Shown here piece after piece: positions 10,626-20,764 of a DNA stretch of 64,000 bases. The notes beneath the pieces were generated by a model, which made no database searches, had not been told where the DNA came from, and saw nothing but the letters and a program-made list of their open reading frames with translations. Positions within the stretch are counted from its first letter, which is position 1. Each line of letters starts with the position of its first letter. Origin of the DNA: Plantago ovata (lineage: Eukaryota; Streptophyta; Magnoliopsida; Lamiales; Plantaginaceae); NCBI GenBank assembly GCA_028274465.1, contig CM051456.1:71906753-71970752 (forward strand), given 5' to 3'. Both the position numbers and the translations under genes were made by a program.

Positions 10626-11898
10626 TGATGAATGTGTATTTTACACTTTTATTCGAGTCTTTTTCACCTAATTTAGCTATCCTCTATGATAATTTAGCTA
10701 TATTTTAGTACATTTTATTAGAATAGTGTCACGTTTCCCTTTAGATTTTATTTTACAGGTTTTGGTTGAAATTCAGAGATTTCGGGGCATTTATATTGAA
10801 GTCTACAAGGAATTGGTGTTCCAGAAGCCTATTTGGAGTATCTGAAGGTTTCCGGATAGGATTTGGAGTCTAGGGGCCGAATCTGGAGGTTAGAAGGCTA
10901 CTAGAAGTCATAAACCGAGTCCGAAAAGGTGAAGAAATCCAAATCCGCGTCGAAAAACACGGAAATTCCGCGAAATACTGGGGGGCGAACCGCCGGAGTC
11001 AGGGGGCGAACCGCCCCGGAGTAATTTCGGGCCTATATATAGTGCTCAGTTTTCTCTCCGAAAATCATATCTTTCCAAGCCTACTTTCTCACCTCTCTCT
11101 ATAGTTTTAGGTAGGAACTTCCCGGGGCCTGTACTGGGAGTTCCATAGCTTAGGGGATACTTTTTCATAGCAGATTGGAGCGCGTAGGATCGCAATCATC
11201 CGGAGATTGACAACCTTCGGTAACTTTGTATCTTACAGTTTTTATCTACTTATTTATTCTTCTTTCAATATGTTTTCTTCTATGATTGCTATTGATTGCA
11301 TGCCTATTATGAGTAGCTAAACTTATCATTGGTGGTAGTATGTGAATTCTTAGCGAGGGAAGATAATCATGCTAATGGCTATATCGCGCATTATACTCCG
11401 TGTCATTGCTTTATTTCGTTGATCAGTTGCAACCAAAATTCTCGTATGTTGTATTGATTATTATGCACGCATCGACACTAGTCGACCATCAGACCAATTA
11501 TCTTCGTAGTGTTGAATAATTACGGAACACATTAGGACAATCGTTGTTGACTAGTCAGACCAAATTATCTTCGTAGTGCTTAATACTTACAACAGGACAC
11601 AAGATTGATTCAAAGATCTCAATGCAAGACCGAGGAATTTATGCATGATTATCGACCCATTATGTTAAGAAGGACCATACTATCACCAATCTCCATTATC
11701 TGCTTGAAAACCCCTATTGCTTTCTATCTGCTGTTTTATATTCTTAATTAGATTTGATAAAGCTAGTATAGTCCTGAGAGAACGACACTCGAGTCATTCT
11801 ACTACTACACTACAGTTTTCGTTGTAGTTGTGGATTGCCTTTGGCTAAATAACAAATATTATTTGCTGAATCGAGACCTGACAAATCTCCGTTCATCA
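10626..11898 (+). repeat. 5' LTR of element B
   Basis: 1273 bp, starting TGATGAATG and ending TTCATCA. TATA box tatatatag at 11034-11042, with GC palindromes (gggggcgaaccgccgg and similar) immediately upstream at 10980-11023. Transcription should start shortly downstream of the TATA box. Confidence 0.93.
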
Positions 11899-11901
11899 AA
11901 T

Positions 11902-11919
11902 TGGCGCCGCTGCCGGGGA
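11902..11919 (+). other. Primer-binding site, element B (tRNA-Asp)
   Basis: TGGCGCCGCTGCCGGGGA, one base different from the perfect tRNA-Asp complement found in C and E, 3 nt after the LTR. Confidence 0.9.
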
Positions 11920-12067
11920 CTATACTCTTTTTTTCTGTTTAATTTGTTTATATTTACAGCTTTAGATTCCTAATACTATTAGTTTTAGTTTTCCTTTTTA
12001 ATCTCTCTCTAATACTGCTTTCCTAGTCTATTTCTAATCACCTTTTCTAGTCTGTCACAGATTGTGT

Positions 12068-14168
12068 ATGCCGCATACACGTTCTGCAGGAATACCGCTT
12101 GCTGATTCAATTGCTGAGATCGATAGAGTCTACCACCAAAGAAGGCGACTCCTTTTCAAGGAAATCGACGGAATGGCAGAAGCTAGACCACTGAAGGCAT
12201 GGGTTCAACCCACCAAGGATCGTATGAGGGGACCGGCGATTGTTCTTTCGCCTGCAACCGAGATCTGGAAATCAAGAACCACGCATTCCAACAACTTCCG
12301 AGGTTCTATGGCTTATCAAGGGAAGATGTGATGGGGTACTTGAACGATATCGATAATTTCGTCAACCAACTCTCACGACCCGGAGCTGACATAACAACGG
12401 ATGAGTTAAGGATGAAGGTTTTTGCTATGGGACTTGGCGACAGATCCAAGTCATGGCTGAGTTCTCTACCAGCCGGCTCGCTGGACACTTGGGAAAAGGT
12501 TTTTTCAGCTTTCATGGAGAAATACTTCCCACACACTCTAACTACCGCGCTAAAGGCACATATCACTGGATTCAAGCAAGACTATGATGAGACCATCTAC
12601 ACTGCATTCGAGAGGTTCCAAGATCTCACGATCAAGTGCCCTCACCATGGTTTTGAAGTTTCCGACCTAATCCAACACTTCTACAATGGACTAACTTTCG
12701 AGAACCAACAAGTGGTGGATTTCCAATGCCGAGGCAATATTTGGGAGGAAACCGCAAAAGCCGTTTGGGCTGTTTTCGAAAGGCTTGCTAAGGGTTCACA
12801 GTTCAAGGACCCAAGAGCAATGGTTAGGAGACGTGGACCTGAAGCTCCACCGACTCAAGAAGCCCCTATGTACAGAGGGAATGGGGATCAATTCGAGTGC
12901 TTTACCAACGAATTGAAGCAAGTCCTCAAGAGCGCCACCGGAACAACTGTTTCGAATGAAGTATGCCGAATATGCAAGAACTATGGGCATGGGGCTCATA
13001 TGTGTAGATCGGAGCTGGCATACGATGATAGCAACTGGGCTCGAGGAGGCGAAGAAGAAGCCTTTGCTACGGAATTTGGCACTCAAGAAGTTAGCTACGG
13101 GCAAGACGGTAGGAATCCTCGAGGTGGATTTTGGAGAAGAGGATATCGTAACAATCAAGGATATGCACCGGCTAACCAAACTTATGGACCTAACCAAGAC
13201 CGTAGTAGGCTGAACTATGGTAATGATCACTGCGAAAACCCCGCTCCGAAAGAGCCACCGAAGTCGAAGACGGCTCTACTGATGGAGAACTTGCAGAAGA
13301 TGGTTGATCACACACAAAGTTTTCTCAAACGTTATGAGGAAGATTCTGAGAAGACTAGGGCAAGGCTTGATAAGTTGGAAGAGAGCACTAGGCTTGCCCA
13401 TCAAAAGATGCAAGAGTTGATCGACCGAAAACTACCTAGCAGCACAGTGAAGTCGAATGCCATTACATTAGCTGATGATGTACCTGACGAAATCACCATC
13501 AGGAAGGTTGTTAGGTGCAAGGGTTGCATAAAGGAAGAACTTCTACAGGCTGAGGAAGAAGAGAAGGGCCTAGGTTCTGACACAAGTAATGAGGAGCAAG
13601 AGGATCCCGAACCACTCCCTAAAAGTTTCGATGTTAAGGTAGGGATTGGTGAGCTTGAAGATGTCCGTGCCACACTAGATACGGGATCCTACTCAAACAT
13701 AATTCCTTTGAATGTGTTTGAAAAGAGCAACATCGGAAAACTATCTGAGCAAAGGGCTATTGTACAATTGGCGGATGGATCCTTTATGAGACCCGAGGGC
13801 GTTGTGAAAAATGTGTTGGTCAAGATTGGCGAAGCATCAATATACACCAATTTCGTAGTTATGCCGACATCTGCACTGGGATGGGGGATGTCATACTCTT
13901 AGGGTAAACATTCTTGACCAAGCTACGCTCCGTGATGGACATCTACCAAAGAACTTGCACCATCGAGGTGGATGGCAAACAACACGTATTGCAAGCCATA
14001 CCTGATCCACCGGAACCGCCTGATATTACTACTCACTATTGTGGTCTTGCAGCCTATATTCTTTCTTATTCACAGGTTCGTGGCATGGAGAGGAGATCAA
14101 TGAAGGGGAAGTCTAGTACCCGCAAAAGAGGAGATAGGCGCAGACAGGAGTCGAGTCAAAGACTTTAA
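12068..14168 (+). pseudogene. gag-protease of element B, with two frameshifts
   Basis: A Gag-protease polyprotein of the same type as A. ATG at 12068 opens MPHTR. The retrotransposon-gag region (around FMEKYFPHTLT) is followed by a CCHC knuckle (12964-13005, CRICKNYGHGAHMC), a coiled-coil segment (about 13285-13420) and a protease with DTGS at 13678-13689. A 1-bp deletion near 12259 puts the first 65 codons out of frame, and a second shift near 13880 separates the last part (13914-14168). The middle is open for over 560 codons. The frame ends about 12 nt before a conserved stem-loop. The element is 8.3 kb but this is its only coding region. Confidence 0.88.
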
Positions 14169-14180
14169 ACAATGACGCTA

Positions 14181-14198
14181 TCCGGGAGGCAACCCGGA
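14181..14198 (+). other. Conserved stem-loop after gag-protease, element B
   Basis: Arms TCCGGG and CCCGGA with loop AGGCAA, starting 12 nt after the stop codon. The same loop with compensated arms occurs in C (33234-33251), and the same stem-loop occurs in D (27688-27705, minus). Confidence 0.75.
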
Positions 14199-16624
14199 AT
14201 TTTTTATCGCTTTCTTTACTGCTTTTCTGCATGCATTCATTCTTGAACTATTTGCTTCTCATATGCGAATTTGTTCATGTGTGTGTCGTATATACTTTTG
14301 TTCGAGTGAGATTTTTCGAGTGGTTTTTTGAAAAAAAATTAGTTTCGGGATTTAAACCGCATTTTCTGACATCGGGACCCGTCTCCCCGCATTGGGGAGC
14401 ACGGGGCGAATCGCCCCACTGTCCCAGATCTCAAAAAACGCGGATTTCAACCCCAAAACCTTATTTTCTTCATTCTTCTTCATTCATACTCCCAAAAAAC
14501 CCGAAGAGTGCGATTTTGCTTCTAAATCTTCATAACTTCTTTGTTTCTAGACCAAATTGAGTGTTCTTTAGCTTAATTCGAAGCCTATTACATGATCTAT
14601 CATCCTATCCGAACAGATTTCATCCTAATTCGTTAGATTTGCAGATCTGAGGTATCATCTTTAAGAACCCTAATTTTCGAATTTGGGGGTTTTCTAATTT
14701 GAGCTTCAATTATGTTTGTTTAATGCATGGGTATGTAGTTTATGTGATTAGACATGTTATTTACTATCAATTGCATGTTCAATTTTGCTTGAATTGTTGA
14801 TTTGGGTATTTTGCTATTAGATGATATATCTCGTTATGCATTATGTCTTTATCTTTGATTTCTAGTATATGGATATGATTATTGGTGAAATATTGGTGGA
14901 TTTGACGATAGAATGCTTATTAGTTGAGAATGAGGATTTATGCTGGTAGATTTTTTGCGCTGCTATGGTATGAATTGATCCTTGTTATCAAGGATATTGG
15001 TTGTCTAGTAAGAGCATGATGTGATGTATTGCATGTAGTAGTTACGTTGATATGGTGCATGATGAAGAAGCTAGTCTAGACATTGTGGTTTGGGGAGTTC
15101 GATTGTTAATTTTTATCACTTGTGTGTTTCGCTTTTACACTAGCATATATTTGAGTCTGTTTTGAGTCGTACGAGGTGCTAATCGCTTTTTGTAGGTACC
15201 ATACTAAGGGAAGGGAGCATTCCCGTATGATTGCTGTGAAGAACCATGTCAAGGAAGGTGATCTCGCTAGATGTGCGTTCGAGCCAAGGGGTTTGGCAAC
15301 AACGTCGTGGATTATCCAAGAGGAGGAGCTAGAGTACACCTGGAGTAAGGACTCCTATGCCTATTCATGCACCACCGAAGGGTCAGAAACCACTATTACA
15401 TCATCACTCCATCACAAGGACTGCAAAGTTCGTGTGAACTAGAAGGCACCGGGACATTCTCGCAGCGACGGATTTGATCTTGAGTTCGCAGTTGCTAGAG
15501 GGTTCCGAAGCGCTAGCTTGGTTCCAAAACGTAACGACATGGGTACACAGTCCCTCGTTGGGGCGCCCCTTTCCTGCCTTTAAAAGGAGCATAACATTGA
15601 TATTGGGAACATCAACTGTAGAGAATGTGGTCGACATTGGAAAAGATGGAAGACAACCTCTGAATACCCGAACAGCCTGCTGTGACCTCCTTGGAGTGTG
15701 AAACATTGGAGGGGAAGAACCTAAGGCCATTTGCTTTTCCCCTTCAACAGTTCACGAGCTATTGGAGAGATACCGGGTGGAAGATTCCATAACAGAGGCG
15801 GCCAATCTTGAAGATTCCCTTCGACACTGCAACTCTACAAGTGACGATGTGCGTGACAGTAGTGACAATGAAGACAAGAGGGACGATGATGATACAGATG
15901 GTTGAATCGGTCCTATCCAATCTTTTGATGGAACTACTGCCACTACGACAAGTCCCGATGATCATATAAGAAGCTCCCAAAAGAGGCCCAATAACTCAAG
16001 AGCAGCATACTCAGCCGACCGAGGCCAAACCATGGGATAACATCTAGTATCACATCTTATTTCCTCATTTTCTTACTGCTAGGGACTAGCGTTAATTTCA
16101 TTAGGGGGGATTGGATTTAAGTGATCTAGTATTATTAGTTTGGAGCTTGACATTGGTAGGATGAGTATAGTACCATGCATGCTTTATCAGTTTGCATTTG
16201 CATTTGCACGTTTACTGCTTTCTTAGATTTTTTAGGTTGCATTTCACTACATTCATCCTAGGATAGTTTTGCATGTTTTTTATGGAGTTTATTGCCGAAT
16301 TTTTTGAAATTTTTTATTGGGTAAATCAACTAGCTATGCCATTAATCGTATGCTTCATCTCTATGAAATTGTTTGAGGTTTTTCTCGCTTGGCTTGTCAC
16401 ATTTATGTATTGCACTTAGTTGAGATAGGTAGTCTCGACATCACTTAGTGGTGTTTTCTCTACTGCGGTTCACGAAGGCCTTTATAATAGGATGATGCAT
16501 GTTAGGGTCTTATAGTTGTTTCCCGAGTAATTATGTACCTAAGAGGCAACAGTCTTCACCATGATTTGAGATTGCTAAATGCCTAGGAAGGAGGTAGTGT
16601 GAGTTTGTGTGATCCTTTGTTTAT

Positions 16625-16646
16625 AACCTATTCTTCCGAATAGGTT
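16625..16646 (+). other. Hairpin 1, element B
   Basis: Perfect 9-bp arms AACCTATTC / GAATAGGTT around a 4-nt loop (ttcc), followed by a purine-rich tcgggaggggg resembling the PPT core. Confidence 0.85.
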
Positions 16647-16738
16647 TCGGGAGGGGGTTACACCATCGTTAGACTTGTTTCTGTTTTTCATTCTCGTATC
16701 GTGAGTTTATTTTCCTTTTTCCGTAAATTTTGTACTCC

Positions 16739-16760
16739 AACCTATTCTTTCGAATAGGTT
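16739..16760 (+). other. Hairpin 2, element B
   Basis: Same arms as hairpin 1 with loop tttc, running straight into ggtttggggaag, close to the PPT core ggtttggggag at 17537. Confidence 0.85.
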
Positions 16761-16809
16761 TGGGGAAGTCGTGTGAGTCATTTTGTTTCTCTCTTTTTGT
16801 TATGCTACT

Positions 16810-16960
16810 GCTGGCTAGAAAAAATCGAAAAAAAAGAAAGAAAAATTCCAGAAAAAAAGAGAAAAAGAAAATGAAAAAAGAATCTGTAAAGAAAAAAAAG
16901 GAAAAAAAAGAAGACCCCAAAAAAGCAAAGAAGGGTCCAAAAAAGAAAAGCCAAATAGCA
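16810..16960 (+). repeat. Purine tract, element B
   Basis: About 150 nt almost entirely A and G. It is bracketed by actgct-like and agcagt words that could pair, with an inner gaccc...gggtc pair near 16912-16937. Equivalent tracts occur in C and D. The lysine-rich translation is low complexity and not a gene. Confidence 0.75.
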
Positions 16961-17531
16961 GTTTAGCAAAGTTTTGAACCTTTTTCATTTTTCGTATTGT
17001 TCGTAATCGTGTTTTTTATTTTGTTTATCTTGAGTGTCATCTGTTCTAGACCACCCTCGTCCTGCCATTCAGGAAGTGGTGAATAGCTTAAGACTTTACT
17101 TGAGAGATGGGTAGAATAGGGGAGAATTATCTTTTATAGGGAACCCTCCTTCGTTTGATGAGAGCCAGTACTGGTTCGACCTCTTTTGAGGGAAAGTCTT
17201 AACATGGTGGAACAACAGTAAGTCCTCAGTTTCATAGGCACGGGGCAACCATTCGTATCTTAGCATGCATCATTACGTCGTCACTGACTAGGTCCAGGTA
17301 GAGAATGTTACGAGAGACTATCTTGTCTTGACATAAGTGCTTATGTGGATGTGTATAAGTCAATCGAGGTATTCTTCAACCTATATTCATGCTTTGATTT
17401 ATATGGTTTTTGTTCATATGTTATTTGATAGATTCGGTAGATTAGTTCATTTCATTTGGCATGAAACTCCATTTTGAGTCTTGCATGTTTTTTGTATTAG
17501 AGTCTAGCTTAGTTGCATGAGGACAAGCAAA

Positions 17532-17549
17532 GGTTCGGTTTGGGGAGTT
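17532..17549 (+). other. Polypurine tract, element B
   Basis: ggttcggtttggggagtt abuts the 3' LTR. It should prime plus-strand DNA synthesis. Preceded by gaggacaagcaaa, a word also present in C. Confidence 0.85.
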
Positions 17550-18903
17550 TGATGAATGTGTATTTTACACTTTCATTCGAGTCTTTTTCACCTAATTTAG
17601 CTATCCTCTATGATAATTTAGCTATATTTTAGTACATTTTATTAGAATAGTGTCACGTTTGCCTTTAGATTTTATTTTACAGGTTTTGGTTGAAGTTCGG
17701 AGATTTCGGGGCATTTATATTGAAGTCTACAAGGAATTGGTGTTCCAGAAGCCTATTTGGAGTATCTGAAGGTTTCCGGATAGGATTTGGAGTCTAGGGG
17801 CCGAATCTGGAGGTTAGAAGGCTACTAGAAGTCATAAACCGAGTCCGTAAAGGTGAAGAAATCCAAATCCGCGTCGAAAAACGCGGAAATTCCGCGAAAT
17901 ACTGGGGTCGAACCGCCGGAGTCAGGGGGCGAACCGCCCCGGAGTAATTTCGGGCCTATATATAGTGCTCAGTTTTCTCTCCGAAAATCATATCTTTCCA
18001 AGCCTACTTTCTCACCACTCTCTATAGTTTTAGGTAGGAACTTCCCGGGGCCTGTCCTGGGAGTTCCATAGCTTAGGGGATACTTTTTCATAGCAGATTG
18101 GAGCGCGTAGGATCGCAATCATTCGGAGATTGACAACCTTCGGTAACTTTGTATCTTACAGTTTTTATCTACTTATTTTATTCTTCTTTCAATATGTTTT
18201 CTTCTATGATTGCTATTGATTGCATGCCTATTATGAGTAGCTAAACTTATCATTGGTGGTAGTATGTGAATTCTTAACGAGGGAAGATAATCATGCTAAT
18301 GGCTATATCGCGCATTATACTCCGTGTCATTGCTTTATTTTGTTGATCAGTTGCAACCAAAATTCTCGTATGTTGTATTGATTATTATGCACGCATGGAC
18401 ACTAGTCGACCATCAGACCAATTATCTTCGTAGTGTTGAATAATTACGGAACACATTAGGACAATCGTTGTTGACTAGTCAGACCAAATTATCTTCGTAG
18501 TGCTTAATACTTGCAACAGGACACAAGATTGATTCAAAGATCTCTATGCAAGACCGAGGAATTTATGCATGATTATCGACCCATTATGTTAAGAAGGACC
18601 ATACTATCACCAATCTCCATTATCTGCTTGAAAACCCCTATTGCTTTCTATCTGCTGTTTTATATTCTTAATTATATTTGATAAAGTCCTGAGAGAACGA
18701 CACTCGAGTCATTCTACTACTACACTAGTTGTGGATTGCCTTTGGCTAAATAACAAATATTATTCCTGAGAGAACGACACTCGAGTATAGTCCTGAGAGA
18801 ACGACACTCGAGTCATTCTACTACTACACTAGTTGTGGATTGCCTTTGGCTAAATAACAAATATTATTTGCTGAATCGAGACCTGACAAATCTCCGTTCA
18901 TCA
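17550..18903 (+). repeat. 3' LTR of element B, internally rearranged
   Basis: 1354 bp, 81 bp longer than the 5' LTR. The word cctgagagaacgacactcga occurs three times (about 18689, 18765 and 18792) instead of once, with a duplicated segment through taacaaatatta. Both duplicated copies share a deletion in the cagttttcgttgtag region, so the deletion came first. Confidence 0.9.
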
Positions 18904-18908
18904 TATAT

Positions 18909-19163
18909 CTCAGTAATGAATTTGTAAAAAGTTACCTTCATTATCGAAAATTTGAAATCCCGGTGGGGTTCATCACGGGGGACCATATTGGCATCCTAGA
19001 CGACTCCATATTACTAAACGAGTCTAAGAAATTGGGCTACGAAATTTCCATGCCACTCAATAAAGTACATCCTATATTTTTGGTATATCTCAGTAATGAA
19101 TTTGTAAAAATTTACCTTCATATTGAAAACAAGGATTATCACATTGCGCCGTATCCAAAGTGA
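18909..19163 (+). repeat. Host tandem duplication: end of unit 1 and all of unit 2
   Basis: 18909-18936 is the end of unit 1. Unit 2 begins at 18937 and runs past 19110. A short frame (18963-19163, 66 codons, ending HIAPYPK) crosses unit 2, but I do not recognise the protein; it may be chance or an exon remnant. Confidence 0.7.
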
Positions 19164-19355
19164 CCTTACATGCATACATTCTTTCCTTTCACACAATAAA
19201 ACACTACATTGCAATTTTTCAAAACATTAAGGAGCAGGAATGTGCAAACACATAAAAAAGATCTCATGTCCATACATATATTCCATACATGTAGTTAAAA
19301 TGGCGTAAAAGTTCTACGACAAACAAAAGGTGCAACCTAAAATGTAAAACCAAAA

Positions 19356-20764
19356 TCATCCTTTGCTTATAGTGACATTCCAAACATGCTTGTCCTTGCA
19401 ATTGCGATCGAAGAAAACCTTATCCCCCTCCTTGATATTGGTATGAAGCACAAATTCCTTCCAGCCGTCTTGTATGTATGCAACATGTCCCTCACAAACA
19501 CAAGTCACCGGGAAATTTCCAGCCCAGCGAAGACGCAGAACCTTCTCCGCTACGCCAACGATTAGTTCAGCTCGTGCAAAATCATCACGTATCATCTATA
19601 GGTTGATGAAAATATATGATATGGCATGAGGAAGTTGATATCTTATACAATATAATTTGATGTCTTATACAATATAATTAATTATAAAGCTTACCGGCTT
19701 ATAAAATGGATCCATTTCTAAGCTCAAAATGAGGATTTCTGTATGAGGATAATAAGGTCCATAAACCGTCTTCAATTCCTATTCATCCATGCGAGCAAAC
19801 ACTATTGGTTTATCCTCTTCAGTGCTGGAGCTATCTGCAGTTGATAAGTGTTCCAAGGTTGAAACAACTCCAAAGTAAGCCTCCTCAGGTTCATTGAAAT
19901 CTTTATCATCAACCACTGGAAAAGAATAATCAATATTAACAAACACCGAAAACAATACATTCAATATAGTTGGTATGCTGCATCATTGTAACCTTTTAAG
20001 TGTATATCAAGATGTCTGCTAGATGCCGAAGCTTCTTCAATCATTTCAAGTTGTTCTAGAGTGAACGATAGTTCAACACCGTGCAGCGCTAAAGCTGCGA
20101 CATTTGGTCCTCCGCCAACTTTCCTAGCTTCTGGAATATGTTTTCAAAAGCACATTTTAATAGTCTATATTCATTTATACTGAAAAACAACTGTATAATA
20201 TTGTACCTGATCTGCAGATCTCAACTGTCAAGACTGTGTTATTATTCTCAACATCCATGTTCATATCAGCATTGGTATGATCACCTAAAAAATATCAAAT
20301 AAATTACTTATATTATCAAAATTATTTGAACCACAACTCAAATTAACATAACTTTATCAATACAAATCTGATGGGATTGTACCTTTATCTGATAGTCCAT
20401 CAGTTTCATTGTCATCCTTAGTGATTTGCGCAAGGGATAGATACTCCTCTTCATGATGGTGCAAATGGTGACAGAGTATGAAGTCTGGGGTCTCAATTTC
20501 TCTTGGAATTGGAATCTTACCTCCACTTATGCGGAACAAGCTCAAACGAAAGTGGGAATCCTGATCATAAGCTCCATATATTATATCTCCAGATGTGAGT
20601 CCGTATGCGTCACTAAACTTTCGCCATCCTTGTGTGAAATGGGCAGTCCCATAGAGATGAACCATGGTACAGTCCATGAGATATTATTAGAAGTAGATAT
20701 TGTAACGTGCCTAGGAGTTGGGTTCAACCACTTCTGTGAAAATTTCTTCGGAAGTTTCTGATAG
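19356..20764 (-). pseudogene. B3-domain (REM-like) transcription-factor gene, five exons, 5'-truncated
   Basis: A nuclear DNA-binding protein gene with two B3 domains. Exons on the minus strand: 20764-20383, 20284-20207, 20130-19993, 19915-19695 and 19595-19356, joined by GT-AG introns that keep phase. Exon 1 encodes the first B3 (QKLPKKFSQKW, then QGWRKFSDAYGLTSGDII). Exons 4-5 encode the second (DFARAELIVG, DGWKEFVLHTNIKEGDKVFF). Exons 2-3 encode an acidic, low-complexity linker. It is broken in three ways: Copia-4 has removed the 5' end just before the first B3 strand, exon 1 changes frame near 20677, and exon 4 has a stop at 19779-19781. The subfamily is inferred from the two-B3 layout. 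Confidence 0.82.

Larger units (their letters stand above)
14199..17531 (+). other. Non-coding 3' internal region of element B
   Basis: About 3.3 kb with no credible gene. It holds GC palindromes (ggggagcacggggcgaatcg, about 14392-14411), two 9-bp-arm hairpins, a purine-only tract, and a block around 16430-17300 with words almost unchanged in C and D, such as ctactgcggttcacga and cctaggaaggaggtagtg. The strong conservation of non-coding sequence between otherwise diverged elements suggests cis-acting RNA function, as needed for mobilisation by a partner. Confidence 0.7.
10626..18903 (+). mobile_element. Element B: complete non-autonomous gag-protease LTR retrotransposon
   Basis: An 8.3-kb element with perfect TSD TATAT (10621-10625 and 18904-18908). 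It has two LTRs, a tRNA-Asp PBS, a gag-protease frame, a 3.3-kb non-coding region and a PPT. No reverse transcriptase, RNase H or integrase can be read anywhere between the LTRs, so it must have been moved by another element's enzymes. Its LTRs differ by about 1 per cent in substitutions by eye, plus a rearrangement in the 3' copy. It is the reference copy for this family in the window. Confidence 0.95.

Noticed and set aside
16669..16966. Lysine-rich and phenylalanine-rich reading frames on both strands
   Set aside because: They come from the purine tract in element B, which is non-coding and length-variable among elements.
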